Assembly: GCA_023512255.1 (NCBI GenBank)
Contig: JAILZY010000014.1
Location: 1-58,779, forward strand
From: a bacterium
GTDB lineage: Bacteria > SZUA-182 > DTGQ01
DNA: 58,779 nucleotides
Reading direction: 5' to 3'
Positions within the stretch are counted from its first letter, which is position 1; the number at the start of each line of letters is the position of its first letter. A program made the translations under genes and the position numbers. Of the stretch, positions 25,354 through 35,136 are shown piece by piece. The notes under the pieces are model-generated. The model was not told the DNA's origin, did no database searches, and was given only the letters and a program-made list of their open reading frames with translations.

Positions 25354-26728
25354 AGCCTACCAATTTGCTCTCCGGCTTAATAACATACCGTTCGATCAGG
25401 TTAATGGTCTTGCCCGTGGCCCCGCGATTTTCCTCTACTGCCCGCCAAGCCGCGCGGCCAGCCTGATCACGGGCCGCCCGGTCTTGCAAAAGCTCTTCAA
25501 TCTTTGCTTTAAGCTCCTGGCCGCTTTTGACCTCAAATCCGGCTCCACAACCTTTCAAAAGCTCTGAAATCTGTCGGAAATTATCTATATAGGGACCAAA
25601 CAGAACCGGCTTTCCATAAGTGGCCGGCTCAAGCAGATTATGCCCACCGACCGGCACCAGGCTTCCACCGACAAAAACCACTGTGGCCAGGCTGTACATC
25701 TTAGACAGCTCACCGATGGTATCGAGGATAATCAGCCGGCCAATCTTTTGACTATCAGCCGGCTTTAGGGATTGACCCTGTAAGAGGAGGCTTTTGCGCT
25801 CACAATACACCCCTGCCTGCCTACATAAAGCCTCAATGGCTTGAGCCTGCGGCAGATAGCGGGGAGCGATCAGGAGAGCCAGATTAGGAAATTGTGAAAG
25901 GAGCTGTCGGTAGATGCCGATCAGTACTTCCTCCTCTCCCCGGTGGGTACTTCCGGCAACCAGCAGCGCCGCATCAGCAGAAAGGCGCAAACCCTGGGCC
26001 AGACTCTCCTGCTCAAGAGGCGAGATTCTGCTAGCTGCCTGATCAAACTTTAGGTTTCCAGTAACAAAGACCCGCTTTGGGTCAGCGCCCAAGCTGATGA
26101 TTCGGGCCGCATCGCGGTCAGACTGCATACCGAAAACCCTGATCTTGTCAAGGACCGGACGAAGCCAGCTCCTCACCAGTCGATAGCGCTGATAGGAGCG
26201 GGAGGAGATGCGGCCATTGACCAACATGATTGGAGCTTTGTGTCTGGCGGCTGAATGGATGAGATTGGGCCAAATCTCGGTCTCGGTCAGCAGGAGAAAA
26301 CGGGGCCGGATCAGCCTCATGACCCGCTCGGTAATCCATTGAAAATCAAAGGGGAGAAAGATACTCTGATCACCTTGTGGGCCGAGTGATTTTTTAACCA
26401 TTTGCCGACCCGATCTGGTAACAGTGGAAATGATCAAGGGAAAATCAGGGTAGCGGGCGGATAATTCCCGAATCAGCGGAGTTGCGGCTACCACCTCACC
26501 TACGGAAACTGCATGAATCCAGGCCGCTGGCCGCAGGTTTTGAAATTGCCGCCGTAGTGCCGGCGAATAGATGCCAAACCGCTGCCCCAGGTCTTCCTTG
26601 TACTTGGTGGTAGTGAAATATTCGAATAAAAATCTTGGCATCTGGCCAAGACAGAATCCAAGCAGCAGAAGATCATACAACCACAAAGGAGCTTTTGAAC
26701 TTACGTTTTGAGATTGTAGCAGGTTCAT
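25346..26728 (-). CDS. waaA: 3-deoxy-D-manno-octulosonic acid transferase
   Basis: Transfers Kdo residues to the lipid A precursor. The 460-aa protein has an N-terminal membrane anchor (LYDLLLLGFCLGQMPRF), AAWIHAVSVGEVVAATPLI, TETEIWPNL, LVNGRISSRSYQRY, GNLKFD, VAGSTHRGEEE and FVGGSLVPVGGHNLLEPA, all diagnostic of WaaA/KdtA. First gene of the LPS block (waaA-lpxK-lpxL-waaF-gmhB-rfaE1-rfaE2-waaC). Confidence 0.96.
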   Translation of the reverse strand: MNLLQSQNVSSKAPLWLYDLLLLGFCLGQMPRFLFEYFTTTKYKEDLGQRFGIYSPALRRQFQNLRPAAWIHAVSVGEVVAATPLIRELSARYPDFPLIISTVTRSGRQMVKKSLGPQGDQSIFLPFDFQWITERVMRLIRPRFLLLTETEIWPNLIHSAARHKAPIMLVNGRISSRSYQRYRLVRSWLRPVLDKIRVFGMQSDRDAARIISLGADPKRVFVTGNLKFDQAASRISPLEQESLAQGLRLSADAALLVAGSTHRGEEEVLIGIYRQLLSQFPNLALLIAPRYLPQAQAIEALCRQAGVYCERKSLLLQGQSLKPADSQKIGRLIILDTIGELSKMYSLATVVFVGGSLVPVGGHNLLEPATYGKPVLFGPYIDNFRQISELLKGCGAGFEVKSGQELKAKIEELLQDRAARDQAGRAAWRAVEENRGATGKTINLIERYVIKPESKLVGYE

Positions 26729-26808
26729 GTTGCGGATAGTTTTCCATTATACCTTCTTAATTTTGTGCTTATCATATCTGCTCCCTTCCGGCTTGTCAAT
26801 CTATTTGA

Positions 26809-26935
26809 GGGGAAAAACCTTTTTGAAAAAGGGTTTTTCTCCTTATACCCCTTTCCCAAAACTTTAATTAATATTAATTAAAGTTTTGGGAGGATGGTTT
26901 GGAAGGAACCTTTTTTCAAAAAGGTTCCTTCCAAA
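26809..26935. repeat. Triple-palindrome intergenic element, copy 1
   Basis: Three consecutive inverted repeats. The first is gaaaaacctttttg with aaaaagggtttttc (about 26812-26840). The second is a perfect 36-bp palindrome at 26855-26890 with half CCCAAAACTTTAATTAAT. The third is an 18-bp perfect stem (26898-26915 with 26918-26935; half tttggaaggaaccttttt) with a 2-nt loop. It sits directly after the stop of the small OMP gene (26940, minus) and could end its transcript. The same three modules recur inverted at 36936-37078. Confidence 0.8.
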
Positions 26936-26939
26936 ATCG

Positions 26940-27455
26940 TTAATTCAAATAAAATATCATCCCAAGCCTTCCACCTGTACCGAACTCATCCTCATCGCCG
27001 AATCTAAGTTTTAGGAGCGCCTCAGCAGATAGGCTAAATCTTTCGGCCAGAAAATACTCTCCACCGAATTTGCCGTCGAGTTCAGAAGTGGTGTCGGTTT
27101 CACCTTTTCGAAGATCATCGGCTCTCACCAGGAAATCAAGACCGACAAAGGGGTTGAATTTTTGTGGACCAAGCAGGTATTGGTTTAGGCCTATCCCGAA
27201 TAAAAACCGCTTATAGTCATTTGCTTTATCATCATTAACATCTATATATCGAAAGCCAAAGTTCCCATCTAGGGCCAGACGATCAGAGAACCAGTAGCGG
27301 CCAATAACTGTAAATGCCTCCTCTGGATCGACCGTATCCTTAATGCCAAAACCATATTTGCCTGCTTTCCCCTGGGCAGCACAGGGATTGATCCAAGCGC
27401 AAAAAAATAGCCCGCAGCAGCATAGGGTGAGGCACAGTTTCAGGAAAGACTTCAT
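26940..27455 (-). CDS. Small outer-membrane beta-barrel protein
   Basis: The 171-aa protein has a Sec signal peptide (MKSFLKLCLTLCCCGLFFCAW, likely cut after CAAQG, about residue 29). Alternating amphipathic strands follow (YGFGIKD; FTVIGRYWFSDRLALDGNFGFRYIDV; RFLFGIGLNQYLLG; FGGEYFLAERFSLSAEALLKLRFG; GGRLGMIFYLN). This fits an 8-stranded OmpA/OmpW-type barrel used as a structural or minor porin-like protein. No OmpA peptidoglycan-binding domain is present. The N-terminal Cys cluster (TLCCCGLFFC) is within the signal and is not a clear lipobox. Confidence 0.75.
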   Translation of the reverse strand: MKSFLKLCLTLCCCGLFFCAWINPCAAQGKAGKYGFGIKDTVDPEEAFTVIGRYWFSDRLALDGNFGFRYIDVNDDKANDYKRFLFGIGLNQYLLGPQKFNPFVGLDFLVRADDLRKGETDTTSELDGKFGGEYFLAERFSLSAEALLKLRFGDEDEFGTGGRLGMIFYLN

Positions 27456-27786
27456 TTTTTTCCTCCTTCAATTTTAGTCAGTTTTTCACCCCTCAGTTAA
27501 CGAGTAGTTAATAAGTATTTAAAACGATTATGATTTTTGGTCAAAAATCTCTTTCCTTCCACCTCCTTGGTTTGAATTTAACATTTTTTCAGCCACTTGG
27601 GCAGGATGTGATTGAAAATCACTATTTCCTATCTCTTGTTTTCATCGGGAAAAATAATCATATACCTGGAGTTTTGATTTTTCAACCATAATAAAAAAAT
27701 TTCCCCTTTACGAGAATTATAAATATGGTATAATGACTATAAAACGAAAATGGACATAGGTCAGCAGACAAGATGGGGAGGCCATA
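27456..27786. other. Divergent intergenic region between OMP and tetR
   Basis: About 330 bp without a gene. It contains the candidate tetR promoter (27707-27734) and, on the other strand, the presumed OMP promoter, not resolved. Confidence 0.4.
27707..27734 (+). promoter_or_regulatory. Candidate sigma-70 promoter of tetR-efflux operon
   Basis: tttacg (27707-27712) and a perfect tataat (27729-27734) with a 16-bp spacer, about 50 bp before the TetR start codon. The adjacent ctataaaacgaaaatggacatag may hold an operator, but no clear palindrome was seen. Confidence 0.5.
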
Positions 27787-28362
27787 ATGGAGGATCAGGT
27801 CAAAAATGCCATCCTGAATGCAGCCATGAGGCTCTTTCAGCGATTCGGCTACAAAAAGACCACAATCGAGGAGATCGCCCGGGCGGCCCAAATCGGCAAG
27901 GGAACCGTCTACCTTCACTTTGCCAGCAAGGAGGAAATTTTTATGACCCTGGTCCAAAATCACCTTCAGGAAATAACCGAAGAGTGGATCAAGATCGTTT
28001 CCCAAAAGTGGCCGCCGGACAAAAAGGTTTCCGCCATGCTAAGATCCTGCATCTCTACGACTCAGAGGAAAAAAGAGGAGCTTTCTCTGGCTACCCTGCC
28101 CACACATTTGGTGCAGTCAGTGATTGAAATAGCTGAATCGAGCAGAGAGCAGCGGCTGGCTTTGCTATCTACGGTGCTCGATCCTCTCTTTGCCACAGGA
28201 GAAGAGAGGTCGCGGGCTGAAAGCCGCAATAAACTAGCCGAGGTTTTGCTCGAGCAGGCGAATAATATTCTTTTTCGTCTTGATATGGATAAGAATTTTT
28301 GCTGGGAAAAATTTTTGGATGCATCCCTGGAGTTACTCCTGCCAACATCCGAAAAGGAATAA
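27787..28362 (+). CDS. TetR/AcrR family transcriptional regulator
   Basis: Likely repressor of the downstream efflux operon. The 191-aa protein has an N-terminal TetR HTH (about 20-52: FQRFGYKKTTIEEIARAAQIG and the recognition part KGTVYLHFASKEEIF) and a helical C-terminal ligand-binding half without recognisable family features. The start follows GGGGAGG by 6 bp. It is 113 bp upstream of tolC in the same direction, so it is probably autoregulated with tolC-adaptor-RND. Confidence 0.93.
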   Translation: MEDQVKNAILNAAMRLFQRFGYKKTTIEEIARAAQIGKGTVYLHFASKEEIFMTLVQNHLQEITEEWIKIVSQKWPPDKKVSAMLRSCISTTQRKKEELSLATLPTHLVQSVIEIAESSREQRLALLSTVLDPLFATGEERSRAESRNKLAEVLLEQANNILFRLDMDKNFCWEKFLDASLELLLPTSEKE

Positions 28363-28475
28363 GAGCAGGAAGGGGATGGGGTTTGAAATTAATTTTTTTG
28401 ACTAGAAAAACTTTTTGGTCAATATTCATAATAGATTAGTCAATATTCATAACCTAGAAGAAATAGACAAAACCA

Positions 28476-29774
28476 ATGAAAAAAAATACTCGCCTTTGCC
28501 AAAACATGCTGATCATTTTCCTACTCGGCTGGATCTTTGGCCTGGCCGCAAGACAAGCCCTTGCCCAGCCTCCTGCTACCACGGCCTCTCTCCTTACTCT
28601 GGATGAGGCCCGACAAATAGCCAGAGCCCGCAACCGCGACCTCAAAACCCTTCGCCTGAACCTCCAGCTTGCCCGCGAAAAAACCCAAGAGGCGCGATCT
28701 AAGGCCTGGCCGCAGATTAACTCATCTGCCGGATATATGGCTCATAACAAGCCGATGCTTCCTCACGGTGATCAAGAATACGCCGATACTCACCTTACCT
28801 TAGAGCAGACCCTGTTTCACCTTGGTATCTGGGCCGGCATTCGGGCAGCCAAGCAGTATCAGAAGTTAGAAGAGCTGGCCGCTGAGCGGTATGAGGAAAC
28901 TCTCGATTTTCTTGTTACTGAAGCTTATCTGCAAATTTTGCGAGAGCAGAAAGGGATAGATGTGCTGAAGGAGCTAGAGAAAAATACCCAAGATCATCTG
29001 CGGGATACCCAAAACTTCTACGCTGAGGGAATAGTCCCAAAGACTGATCTTTTAAAGACTGAGCTGGCCTTAAGTCAGGTTCAAAGAGACCTTCTGGCTG
29101 CTGAGAACCAGCAGCAGAAATCTTGGACCATATTCAAGATTCTCCTTGGGGTAGACCTTGATCAGGCCTATCAACTCCAAGAGGTAGGGGCACCACCCTC
29201 TATATCATTGGAGCAACCCCTCAGTGAGCTTCAGCAAAAGGCCCTTCGCCGGCGAGCAGATTTAAAGAAGCTTATAGCCGAGCAAGCTTATTTGGAGAAT
29301 ATCCTCCAAGCTTACCAGTCAAGACACTATCCTGTCATCTCAGCCTTTGGCTCTTGGGACTATACCACCAATGAAAGCGAATATCAGGATCAGTCGATGA
29401 CTGGAGGGGTTCGAATTACTTGGCCCCTTTTTGCTGGCTTTGGCATCAGTGCCCAGGTAGCTCAGGGACGCAGTCAATTGAGCCTAAATCAGGTAAGGCG
29501 CATGGAGCTTGAGGCTCAAATCCGCAAAGAGGTGGAATCGGCCTGGCTGGATATTCAAAAGGCTCGCCAGGATCTTGAAACTGCCCAGAAAGAGGTTGCT
29601 CAGGCCGAAGAGAATCTTCGGATCACCACTGAGCTTTATAAAGAATCTATGGCTACTAACACTGATGTGTTGGATGCTCAAACCTTATTGGCCCAGGCCA
29701 GAAATCATCTGAACAATGCCCGCTATGATCAGATTCTGGCTGTTCAGAGATTATCTCTGGCTACCGGGGATTGA
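28476..29774 (+). CDS. TolC family outer-membrane efflux protein
   Basis: Outer-membrane channel of a tripartite efflux pump. The 432-aa protein has a signal peptide (CQNMLIIFLLGWIFGLAARQALAQ, cut about residue 31) and the two repeated TolC halves. These have long alpha-helical coiled-coil segments (LTLDEARQIARARNRDLKTL; YAEGIVPKTDLLKTELALSQ; AQEENLRITTELYKESMATN-like near the end, with TNTDVLDAQTLLAQ) and beta strands (FGSWDYTTNES; GGVRITWPLFAGF). It is followed by the adaptor and RND genes. Confidence 0.93.
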   Translation: MKKNTRLCQNMLIIFLLGWIFGLAARQALAQPPATTASLLTLDEARQIARARNRDLKTLRLNLQLAREKTQEARSKAWPQINSSAGYMAHNKPMLPHGDQEYADTHLTLEQTLFHLGIWAGIRAAKQYQKLEELAAERYEETLDFLVTEAYLQILREQKGIDVLKELEKNTQDHLRDTQNFYAEGIVPKTDLLKTELALSQVQRDLLAAENQQQKSWTIFKILLGVDLDQAYQLQEVGAPPSISLEQPLSELQQKALRRRADLKKLIAEQAYLENILQAYQSRHYPVISAFGSWDYTTNESEYQDQSMTGGVRITWPLFAGFGISAQVAQGRSQLSLNQVRRMELEAQIRKEVESAWLDIQKARQDLETAQKEVAQAEENLRITTELYKESMATNTDVLDAQTLLAQARNHLNNARYDQILAVQRLSLATGD

Positions 29775-29843
29775 AGAATCAGGGAAGAGTTATTACATAG
29801 AAAATTATGATATTACAGAAGAAGATATAATGAGGGAATAAAC

Positions 29844-31139
29844 ATGAAAAAAATATTCACTGCCGCCATATACGCCACAGGTGCCGCCTCCCTGGCTCTT
29901 TTCCTGGTGCTCACTGCCTGCAAGCCACGGGAGGGGCAGACTAATACTCGGCCGCTGTCGGATCAAAAGCGGATTGCCGTCGTGGTCCAGCCTGTTCATC
30001 GGGAGGATGTGGCTCAAAAGATCATCACCAGCGGTACTTTTCAGGCTGATGAGAAGGTCATAATCAGCCCCAAGGCATCGGGCAAGATCATGGAGATTAG
30101 CGTTGATGAGGGGGATCGGGTGGAGAAAGGGCAGATTTTGGTCCGAATGGATGATAGCCAGCTTCAATTGGATGTTAAACGGGCTGAGTCCACAGTTGAG
30201 GAACTGCGGGCACGGCTTGAGGCCGCCGGCACTGAGGTGGAAAATGCTAAAGCGAGGCTTGCTGCGGCCCAAGCAGCGGCTAGCCGTGCTCAGGCTGATT
30301 TGAATCTGAAGGGTCTGGAAGAGGAGCGGATCGAGCGGCTGGTTAAAAGCAACTCCCTGCCCCAGCAAAAGTATGATTATGCCAAGAGCGCGCTTGATAT
30401 GGCCAAGGCTTCTCTCAAAGCCGCTCAGGCAGAGCTTGAGAGTACTCAGGCTGGTTTAAAAGCGGCTGAAGCAGGCCTTAAGACTACTCGAGCCTCACTA
30501 GTCAGCGGAGAGAAACTGCTGGCTATTGCCAGACAGCGGCTTGAGGATACAAAAATTCCTGCTCCCATTTCAGGAGTGATCAGTAAAAAGGTCATGAACG
30601 TTGGTGAAATGGCTGACCCAGGCAAGCCTATCCTGGTTTTGGAAAAGGTTGACTTGCTTGAGCTTCGGGCCAGAGTATCTTCCGAGTACCTCCAGCAGCT
30701 TAAAGCAGGTCTTGAGGTAACTATCTATCCCGATGGTTTCAGCCATCCACTTCAGGCCAGGATCGATCGGGTAAATCCAGCCATTGATCCGGTGGACCGC
30801 TCGGTTGAGGTGATCTGCATGGTTCCTAACCCTACCGGAATCTTAAAGCCAGGTCTTTTTGCCAAGCTAGAAATTACGGCCAGGGTTTTTCAGCAGGCGG
30901 TGGTTGTGCCAAGCTTTGCCATTGTCGAGCGAAACCGTCAGCGAGTGGTTTTTGTGGCTGACCAGGGGGAGCGGGCCAAGATGGTTGCGGTGGAAGTGGC
31001 CGATTATGAGGCGGATGAGAAAAATATTATCCTCAAAGGGCTGGCAGGAGATGAGCTTTTGATTGTCGAGGGACAGCATGAGCTAGCGGGCAGTGAGCCT
31101 TTGCTGATTACCAAAGGAAGCTGTGGGGGAAAATCATGA
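29844..31139 (+). CDS. RND efflux periplasmic adaptor subunit (lipoprotein)
   Basis: Membrane-fusion protein linking the inner-membrane pump to TolC. The 431-aa protein has a lipoprotein signal (FLVLTAC lipobox, Cys about residue 27). A biotinyl-lipoyl half follows (VIISPKASGKIMEISVDEGDRVEKGQ). A very long Ala-rich coiled-coil hairpin (about 100-225) contains the repeated ALKAAQAELESTQAGLKAAEAGL pattern in pieces. The second lipoyl half is IPAPISGVISKKVMNVGEMADPG, and the beta-barrel follows. SD GAGGGA. It overlaps the RND gene by 4 bp (ATGA). Confidence 0.95.
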   Translation: MKKIFTAAIYATGAASLALFLVLTACKPREGQTNTRPLSDQKRIAVVVQPVHREDVAQKIITSGTFQADEKVIISPKASGKIMEISVDEGDRVEKGQILVRMDDSQLQLDVKRAESTVEELRARLEAAGTEVENAKARLAAAQAAASRAQADLNLKGLEEERIERLVKSNSLPQQKYDYAKSALDMAKASLKAAQAELESTQAGLKAAEAGLKTTRASLVSGEKLLAIARQRLEDTKIPAPISGVISKKVMNVGEMADPGKPILVLEKVDLLELRARVSSEYLQQLKAGLEVTIYPDGFSHPLQARIDRVNPAIDPVDRSVEVICMVPNPTGILKPGLFAKLEITARVFQQAVVVPSFAIVERNRQRVVFVADQGERAKMVAVEVADYEADEKNIILKGLAGDELLIVEGQHELAGSEPLLITKGSCGGKS

Positions 31140-34100
31140 ACCCGGTTTCTTTTTCAGTCAAGCGTCCGGTAGCGACTACGGTTTTCTATCTAGCCATTTT
31201 GGTTATCGGCCTCTTTTCCTTGGCCAAAATCGGAGTAGACCTCTTCCCTCCGGTGGAATTCCCCTTTGTCAGTATAACTACGGTCTATCGGGGAGCAAGC
31301 CCGGCAGATATCGAGACATTGATCTCGAAAAAGATTGAAGATACTGTCAGTGAGATTGACGGCATCAGGCACATCAGCTCTCTCTCTATGGAGGATGTGT
31401 CTCAAGTGTTTATCGAGTTTGAGATGAGCAAAAAACTGGATGCCGTGGCTCAGGATGTGCGGGAGAAGATTGACTTGATAAAGAATGAGCTCCCAGATGA
31501 GGCCGATGCTCCTATTATCCAAAAACTTGATCTCAAGGCCAAGCCGATCATGAATCTGGTTCTTAGCGGAGGAGATCGGAATATGGTTGAGCTCTATACC
31601 TTGGCTGATGAGGTCATCAAGGAAAGGCTTTCAAGGGCTGAAGGGGTGGCCTCGGTGGACATTCTGGGAGGACAGAAGAGGGAAATTCTCATTGCTGTTG
31701 ACCAGGATAAGCTCGCGGCCCGCCATCTTAGCTTAGATAGCCTGATTATGGCTTTAAATGCCGCCAATTTGGATGTTCCGGGCGGACACATCACTCAGGT
31801 TGGCCGGGAGTATACCTTGAGGGTTGAGGGGGAATTTGACACCGTGGCTCAGATGCGGCAGCTTTATTTGACCAATTTGCAGGGCGAGGCGGTGCCCATC
31901 ACTGATGTGTGCACTATCTCTGACACCCATGCTGAGCAGCGGATGATGACTATTATCAATGGCCAGGAGGGGATAGGGCTGTCAGTGAAAAAGCGGGCGG
32001 ACGCCAATGTGGTGGCTGTGGTTAAGTCTTTGCGGGAAAAAATAGCTGAAATTCAACAGATGCTGCCAGCGGGGGTCCGGCTTGAGATCATCAATGATGA
32101 CTCTGATTTCATTATGGCCTCGATCAATGATGTACGAGATAGTATCATCATTGGTATTGCTCTGACTACGCTGGTCCTTTTCCTCTTCCTCCATAATGTT
32201 TGGTTAACGATTATTGCTGCTCTGACCATGCCGATTTCCATCATCGCCACCTTTATTCTGTTGCGTTTTGCCGGCTTCACCTTTAATATGATGAGCCTAA
32301 TGGCCCTTGGGCTGGCCGTTGGTGTTTTGGTGGATAATGCTATTGTGGTTTTGGAGAATATTTTCAACTTTCGGCAAAAGAATATGTCGGCAGCTCAGGC
32401 CGCTGAGCAAGGAGCAGGCGAGATTGCCCTGGCTGTGGCTGCCTCGACCATGACTAACCTGGTGGTCTTTTTGCCCATTGCCTTCATGAGCGGAATCATT
32501 GAGCAGTTTTTCCGACAGTTTGGCCTAACCACCATCTTTGTTACTCTTGTCTCTCTGGCGATTTCCTTTACCCTTACTCCTATGCTGTATGCTGTTTTGA
32601 CCAAAAGGGAAAAGAAAGCTGCCCGCAGCATCTTCACTCCCTTCTATCAGCTCTGGGACCGTGGCTATGAAGCCTTAGCCAAGGTTTATGGGAATCTGGT
32701 GAGTAAATCTTTGCAAAAGCGCTGGTTGGTGGTAGTGATTTCCCTGGGGCTGTTTTTTGCCTCAACCCGTCTGGTTCCCTTCATTGGCTCAGAATTCATT
32801 ACCCAGTCGGATAAAGCCGAGCTTTCGGTTTCTCTTGAGCTTCCACCTGGAACGCCGCTTGAGAAAACCAGGATGGTCATGAATTGCATTGATCGAATTG
32901 TAAAGAAAGATCCGGCGGTTCAAAAGCGGCTTATAACCCTAGGGATGCTAACTGGGGGATTAGGCAAAAATGTGCAGGGGCCCCATGTCGGGCAGATGCT
33001 GATTAAGCTCTCTGATAAGACCGCTCGGCAGAGGAGCGCCTTCCAGATTCAGGATGAGCTTCGGGCAAAGCTCAGGGATATCCCCGAAGCCATTATCTCG
33101 ATTGGCGTTCCGAATATCTCGGGTGGAAGTGAGGCCCCGCTTCAGATCGAAATCTCTGGGGATGATTTTGCGAAACTGGAAGAGTTAGCCACCAAGATAG
33201 TGTCTTTGGCTAGCAGCACGCCTGGTACAACCGATGTTACTAGCAGTTGGAAGCCGGGCAAACCCCAGGTTTCCATTTATCCTGACCGGATAAGGATCAA
33301 GGACCTTGGTCTGTCGGTGGCTCAAGTGGCTTCGGTGATCAGAACCTCAGTAGAAGGAAGTGTAGCCTCGAAATTTCGGGTCAGAGATAAAGAGTATGAT
33401 ATGCGGGTAAAGCTTACCAGCCAGCAACGGCAGGATATCTCCCAGATTAGGGATTTTAAGCTCTTTTTACCCACCGGGGGCTACATTCCCCTCTCCCAGG
33501 TTACCAGGATAGAAAAGACCTCTGGCCCGGCCTCTATTATCCGCAAGGATAAACAGCGGGTGATCATTGTCTCGGCTAATCTTACCTCTGGAGCACATCT
33601 TGGAGATATGATCGAGAAAATTAAGGCTCAATCCGCTTCTCTATTCCACGGCGGATATCGCCTCTTTTTTGCCGGACAGGCCGAGCATATGGCTGAGTCT
33701 TTCGGTGAAATCTTCTCAGCCCTTATTCTGGCCGTCATCCTGACCTACCTGGTCATGGCTGCCCTGCTTGAATCCTTCTTGCAGCCCCTGGCCATCATGT
33801 TTACCTTTCCCTTGGCCATGATCGGGGTTTGGGGATCGCTCTTTTTGACTGGCATGACCTTCAGTCTCTTCTCTCTGATGGCCATAGTCATGCTCGTAGG
33901 TTATGTGGTCAATGTGGCTATTCTGATTCTCGACTATACGGCCATTCTCAAGGGGCGGGGGATGGATAGGAACGCTGCCTTGGCCGAGGCCTGTCGGGTG
34001 CGTCTGCGGCCTATTCTCATGACCACCCTGACCACCATTTTCGGCATGTTGCCTCTTGCCCTTGCTATCGGCTGGGGTGCGGAAACCAGAGCCCCGATGG

Positions 34101-34234
34101 CTGTAGTGTTCATCGGCGGTATGATTGCCTCAACCTTGATGACCCTGTTTGTTATCCCTGTGGTCTCCACCTATATGGAGGATGTAGCCGCCTGGCCGGG
34201 AAAGCTTATCCAGCGGATTCGAGGTGGGAAATAG
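31136..34234 (+). CDS. RND family inner-membrane efflux transporter (HAE1 type)
   Basis: Proton-driven multidrug/hydrophobe exporter. The 1032-aa protein has 12 transmembrane segments in two halves (N-terminal VATTVFYLAILVIGLFSLA; clusters about 335-540 and 860-1020) and two large periplasmic loops. The TM4 proton-relay segment reads LAVGVLVDNAIVVLEN, with a single Asp followed by Asn where AcrB has two Asp. TM10 has GYVVNVAILILDY with no Lys equivalent. Both variants are common in this non-AcrB HAE1 subgroup. Full length and intact; last gene of the tetR-tolC-adaptor-RND unit. Confidence 0.95.
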   Translation: MNPVSFSVKRPVATTVFYLAILVIGLFSLAKIGVDLFPPVEFPFVSITTVYRGASPADIETLISKKIEDTVSEIDGIRHISSLSMEDVSQVFIEFEMSKKLDAVAQDVREKIDLIKNELPDEADAPIIQKLDLKAKPIMNLVLSGGDRNMVELYTLADEVIKERLSRAEGVASVDILGGQKREILIAVDQDKLAARHLSLDSLIMALNAANLDVPGGHITQVGREYTLRVEGEFDTVAQMRQLYLTNLQGEAVPITDVCTISDTHAEQRMMTIINGQEGIGLSVKKRADANVVAVVKSLREKIAEIQQMLPAGVRLEIINDDSDFIMASINDVRDSIIIGIALTTLVLFLFLHNVWLTIIAALTMPISIIATFILLRFAGFTFNMMSLMALGLAVGVLVDNAIVVLENIFNFRQKNMSAAQAAEQGAGEIALAVAASTMTNLVVFLPIAFMSGIIEQFFRQFGLTTIFVTLVSLAISFTLTPMLYAVLTKREKKAARSIFTPFYQLWDRGYEALAKVYGNLVSKSLQKRWLVVVISLGLFFASTRLVPFIGSEFITQSDKAELSVSLELPPGTPLEKTRMVMNCIDRIVKKDPAVQKRLITLGMLTGGLGKNVQGPHVGQMLIKLSDKTARQRSAFQIQDELRAKLRDIPEAIISIGVPNISGGSEAPLQIEISGDDFAKLEELATKIVSLASSTPGTTDVTSSWKPGKPQVSIYPDRIRIKDLGLSVAQVASVIRTSVEGSVASKFRVRDKEYDMRVKLTSQQRQDISQIRDFKLFLPTGGYIPLSQVTRIEKTSGPASIIRKDKQRVIIVSANLTSGAHLGDMIEKIKAQSASLFHGGYRLFFAGQAEHMAESFGEIFSALILAVILTYLVMAALLESFLQPLAIMFTFPLAMIGVWGSLFLTGMTFSLFSLMAIVMLVGYVVNVAILILDYTAILKGRGMDRNAALAEACRVRLRPILMTTLTTIFGMLPLALAIGWGAETRAPMAVVFIGGMIASTLMTLFVIPVVSTYMEDVAAWPGKLIQRIRGGK

Positions 34235-34242
34235 GGCCGCGC

Positions 34243-35136
34243 GTGAGACTGCTTGGCGCTCACCTGTCGATTGCCGGAGGAGTGTCTAAAAGCATAGAGC
34301 GAGGGGTATCTCTTGGCTGTGCGGCTATCCAGATCTTTACCGGCTTTAGTAACCGCTGGCACTCAAAACCTATCCCTGATGAGCAGCTGTGTGCCTTTCG
34401 GCAGCAGAGAGATCGGCTCAAGGTTATCTTTGCTCACAATAATTATCTGATCAACCTAGCCTCCCCTGAGCCTGTTATATCTAGCCGATCATATGAATCT
34501 ATGCTGGAGGAGATGGAGCGGGCACAAGCTCTGGGGCTTCCCTATCTGGTCATACACCCTGGCTCGCACCTTGGCCGTGGAGAAGAAGAGGGCTTGCGAG
34601 CAGTTGCCCAGCATCTTAATAGCCTCTTTGCAGACACGAGAGGATCTTGCCTTCGGATACTGCTTGAGACCACTGCTGGTCAGGGGAGCAATCTAGGATA
34701 TCGGTTTGAGCATCTGGCTAAGATCATCTCATCTGTTCACTCACCCGAGCGTGTTGGAATCTGCTTTGATACCTGCCATGTCTTTGCTGCCGGATACGAC
34801 CTTCGCACCCAGCAGGGGTATGAGAAAACCTTTCTAGAGTTTGATCGTCTGATCGGAACTTCTGCTATCTTTGCCTTTCATCTGAATGACTCAAAGTATG
34901 AGCTTGGGTCCCGAAAAGACCGTCATGAGCATATCGGGCAGGGACTGCTTGGGATGGAAGCCTTTCGGCTGCTGCTCAATGATGAGCGGTTTGCTCATGT
35001 TCCGATGGTCATCGAGACGCCCAAGGGAAAAGGTGGCTTCAGCGGCGGACTTTCCGAGGATAAGAGGAACCTTGCGGTTTTGCGCTCTTTAATCATAACA
35101 GAGGCCTTTCCTTCCCTGCCGGACGAAAGTCTTTGA
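34243..35136 (+). CDS. nfo: Deoxyribonuclease IV (endonuclease IV)
   Basis: AP endonuclease for base-excision repair. The 297-aa TIM barrel with three-zinc site motifs shows LGAHLSIAGG (about 3-12), YLVIHPGSHLG, GICFDTCHVFAAGYD, FHLNDSKYELGSRKDRHEHIG and MVIETPKG, all characteristic of Nfo. Translation starts at GTG (34243), 9 bp after the RND stop, so it may be co-transcribed with the pump. Its 3' end overlaps the convergent recJ 3' end by 44 bp. Confidence 0.94.
   Translation: MRLLGAHLSIAGGVSKSIERGVSLGCAAIQIFTGFSNRWHSKPIPDEQLCAFRQQRDRLKVIFAHNNYLINLASPEPVISSRSYESMLEEMERAQALGLPYLVIHPGSHLGRGEEEGLRAVAQHLNSLFADTRGSCLRILLETTAGQGSNLGYRFEHLAKIISSVHSPERVGICFDTCHVFAAGYDLRTQQGYEKTFLEFDRLIGTSAIFAFHLNDSKYELGSRKDRHEHIGQGLLGMEAFRLLLNDERFAHVPMVIETPKGKGGFSGGLSEDKRNLAVLRSLIITEAFPSLPDESL

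Noticed and set aside
31136-34234. Loss of proton-relay residues in the RND pump as a defect
   Set aside because: The VDN and VVNVAI variants are common in this HAE1 subgroup, so they are not evidence of inactivation.
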